A DNA stretch of 64,000 nt from Nonlabens sp. MB-3u-79 (GCF_002831625.1 NZ_CP025116.1:1-64000), one strand, 5' to 3'; shown: positions 16,886 to 26,591, numbered from the stretch's first letter. Notes: generated from the sequence alone by a model not told the origin. Numbers and translations are program-made.

Positions 16886-17788
16886 ATGAAATATCAAATT
16901 TCCTTATTAGTCATCCTTTTTGGTTTTGGTTTTGCATCTGCTCAAAACTATTTAGATCTCGCTCGTTTAAATGTTTCTAACACTTCTATGGAAACATTAG
17001 AAGGAGATCAAGCAGTACATGAAACTGATATCACCAATTTCAATTTTGAATTTCTTTACCCTACTCCTATAAATGATAAGACGGTTCTTATAACTGGTAT
17101 TACCGTGGAGAACACAGGTTTAAGTCTTACAGCTGGCGCAGCTAGTGAAGGTCTTACCATGACCAGACTTAATCTAGGAGCAAAAATTTCCCACAACTCA
17201 AAATGGACTGGAACCTATTTATTACTACCTAAAATCGCTTCTAATTTTGAAGATCTGGGTGGAGCCGATTTTCAATTTGGTGCTATTGCCTTATTAGAAT
17301 ACCGTCATAAAAACAGATTTAGAACGAAGTACGGTTTATACAGCTCTTCTGAAGAGTTTGGCGCAATTATAACGCCTTTATTAGGAGTTTACTATAGAAC
17401 ACCTAACAGTAAATTTTACATCGATGCTGCATTCCCTATTAGAATGGAAGCTAATTACAGTCTGACTAAAAAATTGAGTTTGGGAGCTGATTTACGTACT
17501 TCTATCAAATCTTATAATTTAGGTGGTGGCATTGTTGAAACTTATGTTCAAGAAGAATCTATTAGATTTGGGTTGTACGCAGGCTATTCCTTTATGAAAG
17601 ATCAATTGATTGTGCGTGCGAAAGCAGGTCTAGATACTACCGACTACGGATTGTACCAAAGTGGTGATACCGTAGGCGCACAAGTTCTTACTGTTGCTCT
17701 TGGTGGTGATGATAGAACTCGATTGAATAATGAATTTGACAGCAGTATTTTTGTCGGATTTGACATAATTTACAGATTGGATCTCTAA
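16886..17788 (+). CDS. Outer-membrane beta-barrel protein (DUF6268-like)
   Basis: 300 residues. The frame is open from 16850, but the signal peptide MKYQISLLVILFGFGFASAQ starts at ATG 16886, so that start is chosen. The rest consists of alternating amphipathic strands ending in the aromatic stretch FVGFDIIYRLDL, as expected for an outer-membrane barrel with a C-terminal insertion signal. I associate it with DUF6268 but cannot confirm this. It is monocistronic between two strong terminators. The ligand or function is unknown. Confidence 0.78.
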   Translation: MKYQISLLVILFGFGFASAQNYLDLARLNVSNTSMETLEGDQAVHETDITNFNFEFLYPTPINDKTVLITGITVENTGLSLTAGAASEGLTMTRLNLGAKISHNSKWTGTYLLLPKIASNFEDLGGADFQFGAIALLEYRHKNRFRTKYGLYSSSEEFGAIITPLLGVYYRTPNSKFYIDAAFPIRMEANYSLTKKLSLGADLRTSIKSYNLGGGIVETYVQEESIRFGLYAGYSFMKDQLIVRAKAGLDTTDYGLYQSGDTVGAQVLTVALGGDDRTRLNNEFDSSIFVGFDIIYRLDL

Positions 17789-17814
17789 ACACTCTTTACT
17801 AAAGACACTAATTT

Positions 17815-17862
17815 GCGCGGCATTAAGAAATTGTGATTTCTTAATGCCGCGCTTTTTATTTC
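17815..17862. terminator. Intrinsic terminator
   Basis: Perfect 17-bp GC-rich-tipped arms (17815-17831 and 17836-17852), loop TGTG, then TTTTTATTT. It lies between convergent genes. Confidence 0.92.
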
Positions 17863-17876
17863 ATTAGTTGCTTTGT

Positions 17877-18419
17877 TTAATTAGGTCGTGTGTCTCCTAA
17901 TCTCATATAGGTTGCCGTGATGGTTTCCCCTTCGTCACCCACATCACTTTCTAAAAACATGGTGTTACTTGATATTCCCTGAGCTAACAGAAGGTCAGCA
18001 TTTGCATCATTACCTAAAATAGTTTTTTTACTTACCGTAGATGTGATTAAAATGAGTGTAAAAAAATGGCTGCCTTTTCTAATGACAAAGTAGTTATCTG
18101 TAGGCTTTCCTGATAAAATCATGGAATCAAGAAGTTGGTTATTTTGATACAGTTCCACTTTTATTTCTTTTTCATCTGTATATTCAAGGAATACTTGATT
18201 CCCCTCACTCGGGTCGTGTACCTTCTTAGAATGGTGTAAACAGAGATCATTCCACAAACTATTTTCTGGATCGTCTGGGATATTATTTTCATAGAGCCCT
18301 GTGAGTAGTGTTTTAGTTAAAACAACTGGTTGGGACGTTATCCGACTAGCAAGACCTCGTGTCGTATAACAGCTTGTGAAAAACAAAGAAAGAAATAGCA
18401 CTAAGAAGATTTGTTTCAT
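17877..18419 (-). CDS. Putative lipoprotein, unknown function
   Basis: 180 residues with a lipoprotein signal (MKQIFLVLFLSLFFTSC, lipid-modified C17). The mature part holds short beta-rich stretches (VFLEYTDEKEIKVELYQNNQL, SHFFTLILIT) and no recognised domain. It is monocistronic. Localisation follows from the lipobox; the function is not known. Confidence 0.75.
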   Translation of the reverse strand: MKQIFLVLFLSLFFTSCYTTRGLASRITSQPVVLTKTLLTGLYENNIPDDPENSLWNDLCLHHSKKVHDPSEGNQVFLEYTDEKEIKVELYQNNQLLDSMILSGKPTDNYFVIRKGSHFFTLILITSTVSKKTILGNDANADLLLAQGISSNTMFLESDVGDEGETITATYMRLGDTRPN

Positions 18420-18505
18420 GATGGTTGTTTAGATCAAAGCAATTTATCAAATTTTACACCAGTATCCTTCTGTTTTACATTCTTTCCATAGTGTCGTTTT
18501 CCTAT

Positions 18506-18513
18506 TATCTTTG
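18506..18513 (+). promoter_or_regulatory. -7 box of the DUF4197 lipoprotein gene
   Basis: TATCTTTG, a TAnnTTTG match 16 bases before the start codon. Confidence 0.55.
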
Positions 18514-18529
18514 AACAAAACACCATCCC

Positions 18530-19240
18530 ATGAAAAAAATCACCTGTATCCTGATCGCTATGATTACTTTGAGCAGTTGTGGCAGCTTGCAAGAAATCGT
18601 AAACGACTTACCTCAAGGCGGTGGCGCGCTTTCTCAACTTGATATAGGAAATGGCTTGAGACAAGCACTAGATCAAGGAATTGATAAAGAGGTGACCAAA
18701 TTAATGGCTACAGACGGTTTCTATAAAAATGATCTCGTTAAAATTTTACTCCCTGAAGAATTACAAAAAGTAGATAATGGTTTAAGAAGAATAGGGTTGA
18801 GTAGTGTTGCAGACGAAGGTCTTAAACTGCTTAACCGCGCAGCAGAAGATGCTACTCAAAAGGCGCTACCTATCTTTGTAGAGGCCGTAAAAGACATTAG
18901 CTTTGACGACGCAAAGAACATCCTTTTAGGAGATCAACGTGCAGCAACCTCTTATCTAGAGAACAAAACACAGCAAGCTCTTTACGCAAAATTTAGTCCA
19001 GTGATTCAAAACAGTCTGGGCAAAGTAGGAGCAACAGACTTGTGGAGCACAGCTATTACTCGATACAATAGCATCCCATTCACCAACCAGGTAAATCCAG
19101 ACCTAACTGATTACGTAACTCAAAAGGCTTTAGAAGGAGTTTTTAAGATGATCTCTCAGGAAGAAATACAAATAAGAAATAACCTAAGTTCCAGAGGGAC
19201 AGACTTGTTAAAAAGGGTTTTTGCTTTACAAGACAAGTAA
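18530..19240 (+). CDS. DUF4197 lipoprotein
   Basis: 236 residues. The lipobox LSSC gives lipid-modified C17, and the mature protein is helical with the DUF4197 pattern: LSQLDIGNGLRQALDQGIDKEVTKL near the start, IKILLPEELQKVD-type motifs, and a C-terminal TDYVTQKALEGVFKMISQEEIQIRNNLSSRGTDLLKRVF block. It is probably anchored to the outer membrane facing the periplasm. Function unknown; monocistronic. Confidence 0.88.
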   Translation: MKKITCILIAMITLSSCGSLQEIVNDLPQGGGALSQLDIGNGLRQALDQGIDKEVTKLMATDGFYKNDLVKILLPEELQKVDNGLRRIGLSSVADEGLKLLNRAAEDATQKALPIFVEAVKDISFDDAKNILLGDQRAATSYLENKTQQALYAKFSPVIQNSLGKVGATDLWSTAITRYNSIPFTNQVNPDLTDYVTQKALEGVFKMISQEEIQIRNNLSSRGTDLLKRVFALQDK

Positions 19241-19310
19241 GACACTTTTCTACGCGAGCTTTTCACTTTTTAGTCATCTTATAAGTGTCCATCAAGACAT
19301 ATTAAGGGAT

Positions 19311-19346
19311 AAAAGCTATGGATGTTTACATTCATAGCTTTTTTTA
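19311..19346 (+). terminator. Intrinsic terminator
   Basis: AAAAGCTATG (19311-19320) pairs with CATAGCTTTT (19333-19342) and is followed by T-rich sequence, about 70 bases after the DUF4197 stop. Confidence 0.75.
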
Positions 19347-19472
19347 TTAAGAGCAGTAAGTTTCTTTCTATTAGGATCCAACCACTGTAAGTATTACTGA
19401 TATTAATAGATTTTTAACCTAAGAAATTTAAACCTTAACCAATTGTTAGGATTAAAAAATGAGGTTGCTGAT

Positions 19473-19480
19473 TATTTTTG
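19473..19480 (+). promoter_or_regulatory. -7 box of the 65-residue ORF
   Basis: TATTTTTG, 25 bases before the start codon; it supports expression of the small gene. Confidence 0.5.
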
Positions 19481-19505
19481 CAACTGCATTTAAAATACCT
19501 TAAGA

Positions 19506-19703
19506 ATGGAATATGCTTATAAATCATACGAAATAGACTTCGAGAAATTACAGAGACTTGAAAAAAGATACAGCTCTTTAATGAAGAAGTCTTTTAACGC
19601 CGGTTTAAAAAACAGAGCTTATAGCGATGAGCTTAACAGTAAGGCTTTAGAACTCAGAAAAGAGATACATATCTTAAGGTCTGAATTACTTACAGACGCT
19701 TAA
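19506..19703 (+). CDS. Small coiled-coil-like protein, unknown
   Basis: 65 residues, strongly charged and predicted helical throughout (EKLQRLEKRYSSLMKKSF, ALELRKEIHILRSELLTDA), with heptad-like leucines. It has its own -7 box and a normal codon pattern, so it is likely real. No domain is recognised. It lies convergent to the DUF58 cluster and is not part of it. Confidence 0.6.
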   Translation: MEYAYKSYEIDFEKLQRLEKRYSSLMKKSFNAGLKNRAYSDELNSKALELRKEIHILRSELLTDA

Positions 19704-19713
19704 ATTATCAATG

Positions 19714-20151
19714 TTATTTACTCCTATAATTATAATGCTGTAATTTGATCAGATCCAGCATTTTTTTTATGTCTTTTTCTCTCAAATGATCTAAAGGGAA
19801 TGTATCTAATCTATTGATGCGTTCTATATGCAGCACCTCTTCTTTTATATAATAAGCAGATAAAAACTTGACGTCCACTTCAAGTTTCTTCCCTTTGATG
19901 GTCAATTTAAATTGATCACCTCTCCTCCAATCAAACGCATTTTTTCTGGTGGATTGAAAAATACGGTAAGATATTGTTGACAAATACAGCAACCATATAA
20001 TATGGCCTAGCCATTCCTTATCCACAGACACCAGATACATTATTACGAGAACCCCTATAATACTCGCTATAGTTACAACAGGATACGACCACTTTGGATA
20101 ATCCTTGAACAAATCATTAAAAAAATAAAGCTTCTTTTTAGGTTTCATCAT
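19714..20151 (-). CDS. Small membrane protein at the end of the DUF58 cluster
   Basis: 145 residues with two adjacent membrane segments (about 20-42 and 48-66), then a cytoplasmic beta-rich region (FKLTIKGKKLEVDVKFLSAYYIKEEVLHIERINRLDTF) resembling a PH-like fold and a helical C-terminus. It overlaps the DUF58 gene by four bases and is therefore the last gene of the seven-gene cluster. Function unknown. Confidence 0.75.
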   Translation of the reverse strand: MMKPKKKLYFFNDLFKDYPKWSYPVVTIASIIGVLVIMYLVSVDKEWLGHIIWLLYLSTISYRIFQSTRKNAFDWRRGDQFKLTIKGKKLEVDVKFLSAYYIKEEVLHIERINRLDTFPLDHLREKDIKKMLDLIKLQHYNYRSK

Positions 20152-21482
20152 AACAATCCGCGGGCTTTAATCTCTAAGTATTTATTGATCGTATTTACTG
20201 TTAACTGTTGTGGCTCTGTCAATATGGTTTGAATTCCATATTTGTTCAATTCATTTACAATCAATTTTTTCTCGTAAATAAACTTCTCTGCAATGGTTTT
20301 TTGATAAATCTCCTGAGTAGATACCGCAGGTTGCTTGACCAGTTCTTTAAGCTCTGTATTCTCAAAAAAGATAACGACTAACAAATGGTTTTTTGCTATC
20401 GCCTGAAGGTATGGAAGCTGTCTATGTAACGCGTCCATGGTTTCAAAATTAGTATACAGTAATAAGAGACTGCGTTGTGTAATGGACCGCTTGATATCTA
20501 TATACAATCTAGCAAAATCACTCTCTTTAAAATCAGTGTCTAAATTGTATAAAGTTTCTAATATCAAGTTCATTTGAGAGGCTCTTTTTTGAGCCATTAC
20601 CTGGTTAGAAACTTTATCAGAAAAGCTAAACATCCCAGCCTTATCCCCTTTCTTCAAAGCGATATTTGAAATCACCAGTGTTGAATTGATCGCATAATCC
20701 ACCAACTTCAATTCTTCAAAAGGCATTTTCATCACCCTTCCTTTATCGATGACCGAGTAAACGGGTTGGGATTTTTCATCTTGGAATTGATTGATCATCA
20801 ACTGATTTCGTTTGGCACTCGCCTTCCAGTTAATGTTGCGCACATCATCACCAGTAACATAATCTTTAATTTGCTCAAACTCCATGGTCTGCCCTATTCT
20901 TCTTATTTTTTTAAGACCGTAGTCTCTTAACTTGTTCGTAAACGCCATCAACTCATACTTGCGCAATTGCAAAAAAGAGGGGTAATTAGGCACCATGGCA
21001 TTTTGGTTAAAAGAAAACTTTCGCTGAGCAAACCCCAAAGTCGTACTCGCAAAAACTTGCAACCCACCAAAATGATACTCGCCTCGTTGTGTTGGTCTTA
21101 CTGTATAAGGGAACGTTTTAGAATCCGACATCTGTAGGAGTTCTTTGATCTCAAAGCTCCTCTCCTGAAACTGAACTGGCAACTCATCAATAATTTTTAT
21201 GTGAATGGCTGAGTTGTATTGATTCGTTATCAATATGTCTACTGGATTCTTATCTCCATTGGAGAATTTATCAGGTAAATTACGACTTGCTTTTATTGCA
21301 TTTTTAGTCCTGTACAATAGCAAAACATCAAAAACAAGCAAGCCTATCATCACAAAGAACCCGATCTTGAAGTAATCGATCAAACGTTCAAAAAAGAACG
21401 CAAAGACAAATAGCACTACCAGGATTCCCAGTGCGATAAAAAATCGTTGTTGCAGATAAAGGCTATTAAAAAATTTCTTCAC
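20148..21482 (-). CDS. DUF58 (vWA-like) membrane protein
   Basis: 444 residues. Two N-terminal helices (about 15-50) precede the DUF58 domain with its signature FEQIKDYVTGDDVRNINWKASAK near 203-225 and a vWA-like fold including VYSVIDKGRVMKMPF. DUF58 proteins are usual partners of MoxR ATPases, and the MoxR gene directly upstream shares its last base with this start. The MoxR-DUF58 pair is thought to act as a chaperone or maturation system for metal or cell-envelope enzymes; the client is unknown here. Confidence 0.9.
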   Translation of the reverse strand: MKKFFNSLYLQQRFFIALGILVVLFVFAFFFERLIDYFKIGFFVMIGLLVFDVLLLYRTKNAIKASRNLPDKFSNGDKNPVDILITNQYNSAIHIKIIDELPVQFQERSFEIKELLQMSDSKTFPYTVRPTQRGEYHFGGLQVFASTTLGFAQRKFSFNQNAMVPNYPSFLQLRKYELMAFTNKLRDYGLKKIRRIGQTMEFEQIKDYVTGDDVRNINWKASAKRNQLMINQFQDEKSQPVYSVIDKGRVMKMPFEELKLVDYAINSTLVISNIALKKGDKAGMFSFSDKVSNQVMAQKRASQMNLILETLYNLDTDFKESDFARLYIDIKRSITQRSLLLLYTNFETMDALHRQLPYLQAIAKNHLLVVIFFENTELKELVKQPAVSTQEIYQKTIAEKFIYEKKLIVNELNKYGIQTILTEPQQLTVNTINKYLEIKARGLL

Positions 21483-22615
21483 TATCTAGGAACCTCTATG
21501 TTTTCTAAAATCTGTGCCACGGCTCTGTCTGCAGTAAGCCCTTCCATTTCTCGCTCTGGAGTAAGAATAATTCGATGACGCATTACGGCAGTAGCTATGT
21601 ATTTGATATCGTCTGGAGTAACAAAGTCGCGACCCATAATTGCCGCATAGGCCTTAGCACCATTCATAATCGCAATGGAAGCACGAGGTGAGGCACCGAG
21701 ATAAAGGTTAGGATTGTTACGGGTGTTTAAGATGATCTTTGCAATATATTTAATCAAGTTGTCTTCTATCACAATCTCCTTAACCGTTCGTTGGTATGTA
21801 GCTATTTCTTGAGCATTCATCACCGCATTTACGGTAGACTCTGCATCGGTATTTTTACGGGCATGCTGCTCTGTAAGAATTTGAACTTCTTCCTCTAGAT
21901 TGGGGTATCCCACATTTATTTTAAACAAGAAACGGTCTAGTTGTGCCTCTGGCAGCCGGTAAGTCCCTTCTTGTTCTATGGGGTTTTGCGTAGCAAAGAC
22001 CAAAAACGGCGCCTTTAAATCGTACTCTTTCCCGTCTATGGTCACTTGTCGCTCTGCCATAGCTTCAAAAAGTGCTGCCTGCGTTTTTGCTGGCGCTCGG
22101 TTGATCTCATCGATCAGTATAATGTTGGAAAATATAGGTCCTGGCTTGAATTCGAACTCGTTATTTTTCATCGAGAATACTGAGGTTCCCAAGATATCTG
22201 ACGGCATTAAATCTGGCGTAAATTGGATTCGTGAAAAATCTACATCCATGGTTTTAGCGAGCAGCTTTGCTGTTACTGTTTTGGCTACTCCAGGAACTCC
22301 TTCTATTAAGGAGTGTCCGTTTGCTAGTATGGAAACGATCAGTAAATTGATCATCTCTTCTTGTCCAACGATCACCTTGCGCAATTCGTTTTTGATTTTA
22401 TAAACCGCAGCACTCAAGAGGTTCAAATCCAGTCTGTTTTTAAACTGTAAAGAGTTGGCTGGATCTTCTACTGTTGTTTGTTCCGCTTTCGCGAAAGCGG
22501 AATCATCTCCTGACTCATCACTTTTTTGAACAGATTGCTCTTGTGCAGGCTCTTGTGCCGGCTGCCCCTGTTGTTGATCTTGTGACTTATTCCAGTCGTT
22601 ATTATTTTCTTCCAT
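21482..22615 (-). CDS. MoxR-type AAA+ ATPase
   Basis: 377 residues. A low-complexity, Gln/Glu-rich N-terminal tail (1-55) precedes the AAA+ core: Walker A GVPGVAKT at 106-113, Walker B IILIDE at 165-170, sensor FATQNP near 205, and the AAA lid at the C-terminus. The tail contains a palindrome copy translated as SAFAKAE (39-45), outside the conserved ATPase. It is coupled to the DUF58 gene. Confidence 0.94.
   Translation of the reverse strand: MEENNNDWNKSQDQQQGQPAQEPAQEQSVQKSDESGDDSAFAKAEQTTVEDPANSLQFKNRLDLNLLSAAVYKIKNELRKVIVGQEEMINLLIVSILANGHSLIEGVPGVAKTVTAKLLAKTMDVDFSRIQFTPDLMPSDILGTSVFSMKNNEFEFKPGPIFSNIILIDEINRAPAKTQAALFEAMAERQVTIDGKEYDLKAPFLVFATQNPIEQEGTYRLPEAQLDRFLFKINVGYPNLEEEVQILTEQHARKNTDAESTVNAVMNAQEIATYQRTVKEIVIEDNLIKYIAKIILNTRNNPNLYLGASPRASIAIMNGAKAYAAIMGRDFVTPDDIKYIATAVMRHRIILTPEREMEGLTADRAVAQILENIEVPR
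22481..22502. repeat. GCTTTCGCGAAAGC palindrome (22 bp), coding
   Basis: Perfect 22-bp palindrome with TTCC/GGAA ends in the unconserved tail of the MoxR gene, read as SAFAKAE. Confidence 0.92.
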
Positions 22616-22618
22616 TTC

Positions 22619-23908
22619 TTAATCTTTAAAAAAAGAGTCTATCTTTTTATTGAGTTGTTTTAATTCGTAATCACTGTGTACTGGCTTGCTGCGTAAGTGA
22701 TTGATGTATTCTATAACATCTTTAGTTTGCTCTTGTGAAACACCGGTTTTAACGGATAAACGCTGGATAAAAATAGCATTCATCTTCTCCGTATTCACAA
22801 AGTATTTTGATCTTAATTTTTGTAGAAAAAAGTTGATTTTCTTATGAATGATTCCGGACACATCACCACTTTGAAAATACAAATTCCCTATAGTCTTTGT
22901 AAACTCTACCGTACTGTTCACCAACGGTTTCACCACTGGAATAGCGCGCTGCTCTCGTTTTGCCTTAAATATAAAGTACAACAATACCGCACCCAAACTG
23001 ATGTACCAAGACCATTTCAAAGCAGCGTTAGTAAGAATAAACCTCATTGGAGAAGATACGACTCGCCTACCTGATTTTCCATAATCATCAAAGTAAACAG
23101 GACCATCATTGAGATAAGAAAAGACCTCACTTACGTATTGTTCTTTACCTTGCTGAAGCATATAATAATTAGTAAAAGCAATAGGATTGAGGTGGTAATA
23201 AATAGCTCCATCTCCTACTTTTAATTCTATAAAATTAGCTTGAGGAACTTGCCTAGACTTCGACTTTTCAATCGCATTTTCTATAATCGTTTGATTAGAT
23301 TCCTGTTCAGAACCAAATTCTTCTCCAAATATATTTTTTAGATATCCTTTTACAGGCTCAAATGGCAAAACCTCCCCGAGCACAGTGGTTATAGTAGTGT
23401 CGTAACTCACAAAGTGACGGTAGCTACTTCCTTTTTGATAAATATAACTTCGGTTTTCAAACAACGGATTATTTAAACGTACTCGAACTGTATCTTCCTC
23501 GTAGTAGCTATAATATGGGTTGGATTCTAATTTTAAAGAATCTCCAAAAGCCCCTGTAACACTTTGAGTGGAAATAAAAACTTTGTTACCCCGTTCAGCA
23601 AATTCTAAGAGATCATCCATCTCTGTTCTATCAAATATTAGGTAATTATTAATAAAGATATAATTAGCATTTGTATCTTCTTTATGATTTTTTAGGAAAC
23701 TAACCGGATCAACTTTTACACTTTCCACTTCTTCATTAAAGAGCTCATCCAGTTGATCATACAGCACGTAGGCACCATAAGGAATCTTATCTACGCTGGT
23801 ATAACTTTCTTCCCAGCTCAATGGTTGTGGGGCAAGGGTTTCTAGAAGGAGTAATACGCCTACCACTCCAAATATGATATAGAGGTATAATTTAGATTTC
23901 CTATCCAT
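22619..23908 (-). CDS. DUF4350 membrane protein
   Basis: 429 residues. An N-terminal helix (about 7-24) is followed by a periplasmic DUF4350-type domain (about 35-270, a GATase1-like fold with FINNYLIFDRTEMDDLLEFAERGNKVFIST), a second helix (about 300-318) and a cytoplasmic C-terminal helical domain. It lies three bases upstream of the MoxR gene. DUF4350 proteins recur in MoxR/DUF58 clusters of many phyla. No catalytic residues can be named. Confidence 0.87.
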   Translation of the reverse strand: MDRKSKLYLYIIFGVVGVLLLLETLAPQPLSWEESYTSVDKIPYGAYVLYDQLDELFNEEVESVKVDPVSFLKNHKEDTNANYIFINNYLIFDRTEMDDLLEFAERGNKVFISTQSVTGAFGDSLKLESNPYYSYYEEDTVRVRLNNPLFENRSYIYQKGSSYRHFVSYDTTITTVLGEVLPFEPVKGYLKNIFGEEFGSEQESNQTIIENAIEKSKSRQVPQANFIELKVGDGAIYYHLNPIAFTNYYMLQQGKEQYVSEVFSYLNDGPVYFDDYGKSGRRVVSSPMRFILTNAALKWSWYISLGAVLLYFIFKAKREQRAIPVVKPLVNSTVEFTKTIGNLYFQSGDVSGIIHKKINFFLQKLRSKYFVNTEKMNAIFIQRLSVKTGVSQEQTKDVIEYINHLRSKPVHSDYELKQLNKKIDSFFKD

Positions 23909-24684
23909 CAGGCAGCTCTATTTTTAAGTGTTTGAAATTCTGCTACTGCCTCTCGATAAGTTTCTTCCCCTATAGGAAACTCTCCATACCAGACGTGATC
24001 GTATAAATAGGATACTTTTTTAAAGTGCTCTTTAGTGTCCAAGTTTTTCAATTCTCTGTAATAATCGGTATTGGTTTTTTGAAAGTCCCATTCAATTAAA
24101 TTTTGAGCACTCAAGCTTTTTAACATCGCTAAATATTGATAGCGTACCGCATTTCTAAAATTACCTTCTCGCTCGTTGCTTTGAATAAGATCCGTAAAGT
24201 CTATTTCTTCTATATGAATTTCTTCCATCACTACACTACTGGTATTGGTAGTTGTTCTCCCAAAAAGCTTAGAAGCGTTTTCGTTACCTAGCAGCTTCAC
24301 TATCATAAAAACAACAACTGCACCGATAAGAAAATAGAAGACATAAGTGAGTATTTTAATGGTGAATGGCGATAGGGTAAAGCCAAATATATTTTGAATT
24401 CCCTCGATTATCCAACTTATAAACCTACTGAAGAGGTTCTGGCTGCTGGTTTGGGTACGTTCATAATTGAACGCTTCTCCTGAGTATGCTCCTTTTAAGT
24501 CCTCATCTATTTTACGTACGCTAAGGTCTCTAGTATCGTAGTTTCTTCCTAGGGTATCAACTATTTGAACAGGCTGCTGCTCTATTTTTTTAATTAAATC
24601 CTCAACCACTTGAGCCTTTCCTATATTTGAAAAAGCGAGTGCACTAAACAGGATGAATAAGTAAGCTCTATTCCTCATTCTCAA
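23908..24684 (-). CDS. DUF4129 membrane protein
   Basis: 258 residues. A signal-like N-terminus (MRMRNRAYLFILFSALAFSNIGKAQ) is followed by a periplasmic segment, one membrane helix (about 108-130) and the C-terminal DUF4129 domain containing YQYLAMLKSLSAQNLIEWDFQKTNTDYYREL (about 183-215). The stop and the next start share one base (TGATG). DUF4129 often occurs with transglutaminase-like or MoxR/DUF58 proteins. Confidence 0.85.
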   Translation of the reverse strand: MRMRNRAYLFILFSALAFSNIGKAQVVEDLIKKIEQQPVQIVDTLGRNYDTRDLSVRKIDEDLKGAYSGEAFNYERTQTSSQNLFSRFISWIIEGIQNIFGFTLSPFTIKILTYVFYFLIGAVVVFMIVKLLGNENASKLFGRTTTNTSSVVMEEIHIEEIDFTDLIQSNEREGNFRNAVRYQYLAMLKSLSAQNLIEWDFQKTNTDYYRELKNLDTKEHFKKVSYLYDHVWYGEFPIGEETYREAVAEFQTLKNRAA

Positions 24685-25603
24685 TTCCTAATTTAGAAAT
24701 ACGACTTTTTAAAAACACGTTGTATTTAGTCTCGTGCAGATTAAAATAAAGGTAGCCCATGACAAACATCATTAAAAAGAAAGTCAGTATTCCTGTAATG
24801 CTATTGATGGCATAAAAGAAAAATTCTATCGCTTTAATAAAGATATTGTCTTCTAATTCTAGATTATCTTCTGCAGTATTATAACTGTAAAAACCTATAA
24901 TGAGTGCTGGTAATAATTGAAATAAAGTAGAAGTAAGATAAATAAGCACTGTGCTGATAAAGGAAACTCCTAAAGCTTTCCAGTATTTAGAAAACAGCAT
25001 TTCCCATCCTTTTCCTATGGCCGCAACAGCATCTATATGCTCATCATAAGCATAAGAAAACATGCTCATACCTATCCAAGTAAAATAGGAAATCATAATT
25101 ATGGGAAATATGATCAACACCCCTACTATAGGTATGATAATAGCGATAACAGAAACTATAGAAACTGGTATAATCGCAATTCCACCTATCAATAAGATGA
25201 GAAACATACCCCCAAATTTCCTTTTAGCAAAATGAAACACTTCTTTATAGTTGGGGTTACTCCTGCCATCTCTTTCATACAATCGCAAATAAACACCTGC
25301 TAAACTTGCGTTTAAGAGGATCACAATCACATTAATAACAAAACCTATAGCACTAGCCGCAATACTAGTTTCTAGTGATCCAGACATCGCCTGATCAAGG
25401 TAAGAACCATTTGATAATGCTATTAAAGCATCCAAACCTGTATCTGCAAGATAATTAGTCAAAAAAAGAATGATGATAAAAATAAAATTATAAGTAATGA
25501 ATACCTTAAAAATATTTTTATGGTCGCCTTTTAAAAAATCAAAATAGGCGGTTATTACTCCACCAAAATCCCTACGCAGCCTCGGCTCTATGTATTTGTT
25601 CAT
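24668..25603 (-). CDS. Polytopic membrane protein of the SpoIIM/DUF58 cluster
   Basis: 311 residues with about six hydrophobic segments (roughly 33-50, 80-105, 140-165, 170-190, 208-230, 268-290). No domain is recognised with certainty. It overlaps the SpoIIM gene by 32 bases at its start and the DUF4129 gene by 17 bases at its end; no later ATG gives a sensible protein, so the overlaps are accepted. Such proteins with GWEML-type helix ends recur in these clusters. Confidence 0.78.
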   Translation of the reverse strand: MNKYIEPRLRRDFGGVITAYFDFLKGDHKNIFKVFITYNFIFIIILFLTNYLADTGLDALIALSNGSYLDQAMSGSLETSIAASAIGFVINVIVILLNASLAGVYLRLYERDGRSNPNYKEVFHFAKRKFGGMFLILLIGGIAIIPVSIVSVIAIIIPIVGVLIIFPIIMISYFTWIGMSMFSYAYDEHIDAVAAIGKGWEMLFSKYWKALGVSFISTVLIYLTSTLFQLLPALIIGFYSYNTAEDNLELEDNIFIKAIEFFFYAINSITGILTFFLMMFVMGYLYFNLHETKYNVFLKSRISKLGIENEE

Positions 25604-26552
25604 ATTTGTTTTTAACTATTCTAGGATAAACCCCATAATACCATATAATTAACGCTGCACTTCCTATTACAATAACCCAGTTGATGATAGCAGGCATAAA
25701 AGCATATCTAGTAATAAATCCTTCTATCAAGCCTGCTAGGATAAATAAAGGAATAGTGCTCACCATCACTTTTAAACCAGCTTTTGCACTTTTTATTAAT
25801 GAATATTTACGTTCATAAGTCCCCGGAAACAGTATTCCATTTCCTAAGATAATGCCCGCAGCTCCACAAACAACTATGATAGAAAGTTCTATAGTACCAT
25901 GCAACATAATAACGCGCCAGGCCTCTAAACTTACTCCTTCTTTATAAAACATGGTGAAAAATGCACCTACCATAATACCATTACTGAAAATCACATATAA
26001 AGACCCTATCGAAGTAAGGAAGCCTAGCGCAAAGCACATCATTCCTACTCTTATGTTATTGATCGTAATTCCTAAAAACATACCCCCTTGACCACTGTCC
26101 TGATAAACAGCTGTCGGGTTCCCTGCTTCTATATTTTCTAAGGTCATGTTTACGTAGCCGTCTCCTAGGATTAACCTTACAAAACTATCATCAAAGAGCG
26201 TACTTATTGTCCCTATGCCTACTGCGACAGTAAAAGCTAGAATAGCTAAAAGAAATTCTTTTTGATAACTAGAAAAAAACAATGGAAAATCTGTCTTAAA
26301 GAACTTTACAATGCTATTTTTGCTCTCCTTCTTATTGATATAGATCTTTTGATGCGCCTGACTCGCTAGCGAATTTAAATACTTTAAGGTATTTGAATTT
26401 TCATAATAAGTCTGTGCATACGCCAGATCATTAGTAAGATGTATATACAAGTCAGATAAATGATCTGGATTGATCTTTATATTAGCATCTAATGCTCTTT
26501 CAAAAGCAATCCATTTTTCTTTATTTTGCTTGACGAAAGCAGCTTCGCGCAT
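25572..26552 (-). CDS. SpoIIM-family (stage II sporulation protein M-like) membrane protein
   Basis: 326 residues. A soluble helical N-terminal region (1-100) is followed by about six membrane helices with the SpoIIM block GGMFLGITINNIRVGMMCFALGFLTSIGSLYVIFSNGIMVGAF (about 155-198) and LHGTIELSIIVVCGAAG (about 219-235). The organism does not sporulate; in Bacillus the protein belongs to the SpoIIDMP engulfment machinery. This is the first gene of the minus-strand cluster, divergent from the RDD gene. Confidence 0.88.
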   Translation of the reverse strand: MREAAFVKQNKEKWIAFERALDANIKINPDHLSDLYIHLTNDLAYAQTYYENSNTLKYLNSLASQAHQKIYINKKESKNSIVKFFKTDFPLFFSSYQKEFLLAILAFTVAVGIGTISTLFDDSFVRLILGDGYVNMTLENIEAGNPTAVYQDSGQGGMFLGITINNIRVGMMCFALGFLTSIGSLYVIFSNGIMVGAFFTMFYKEGVSLEAWRVIMLHGTIELSIIVVCGAAGIILGNGILFPGTYERKYSLIKSAKAGLKVMVSTIPLFILAGLIEGFITRYAFMPAIINWVIVIGSAALIIWYYGVYPRIVKNKYEQIHRAEAA

Positions 26553-26591
26553 GTGCTAATTTTTTGAATAAAGATATAAACTTACAACCGT

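Noticed and set aside
20018-20026. Perfect DnaA-box sequence TTATCCACA
   Set aside because: A single copy inside a coding gene 20 kb from dnaA; no cluster of boxes or AT-rich unwinding region, so it is not called an origin.
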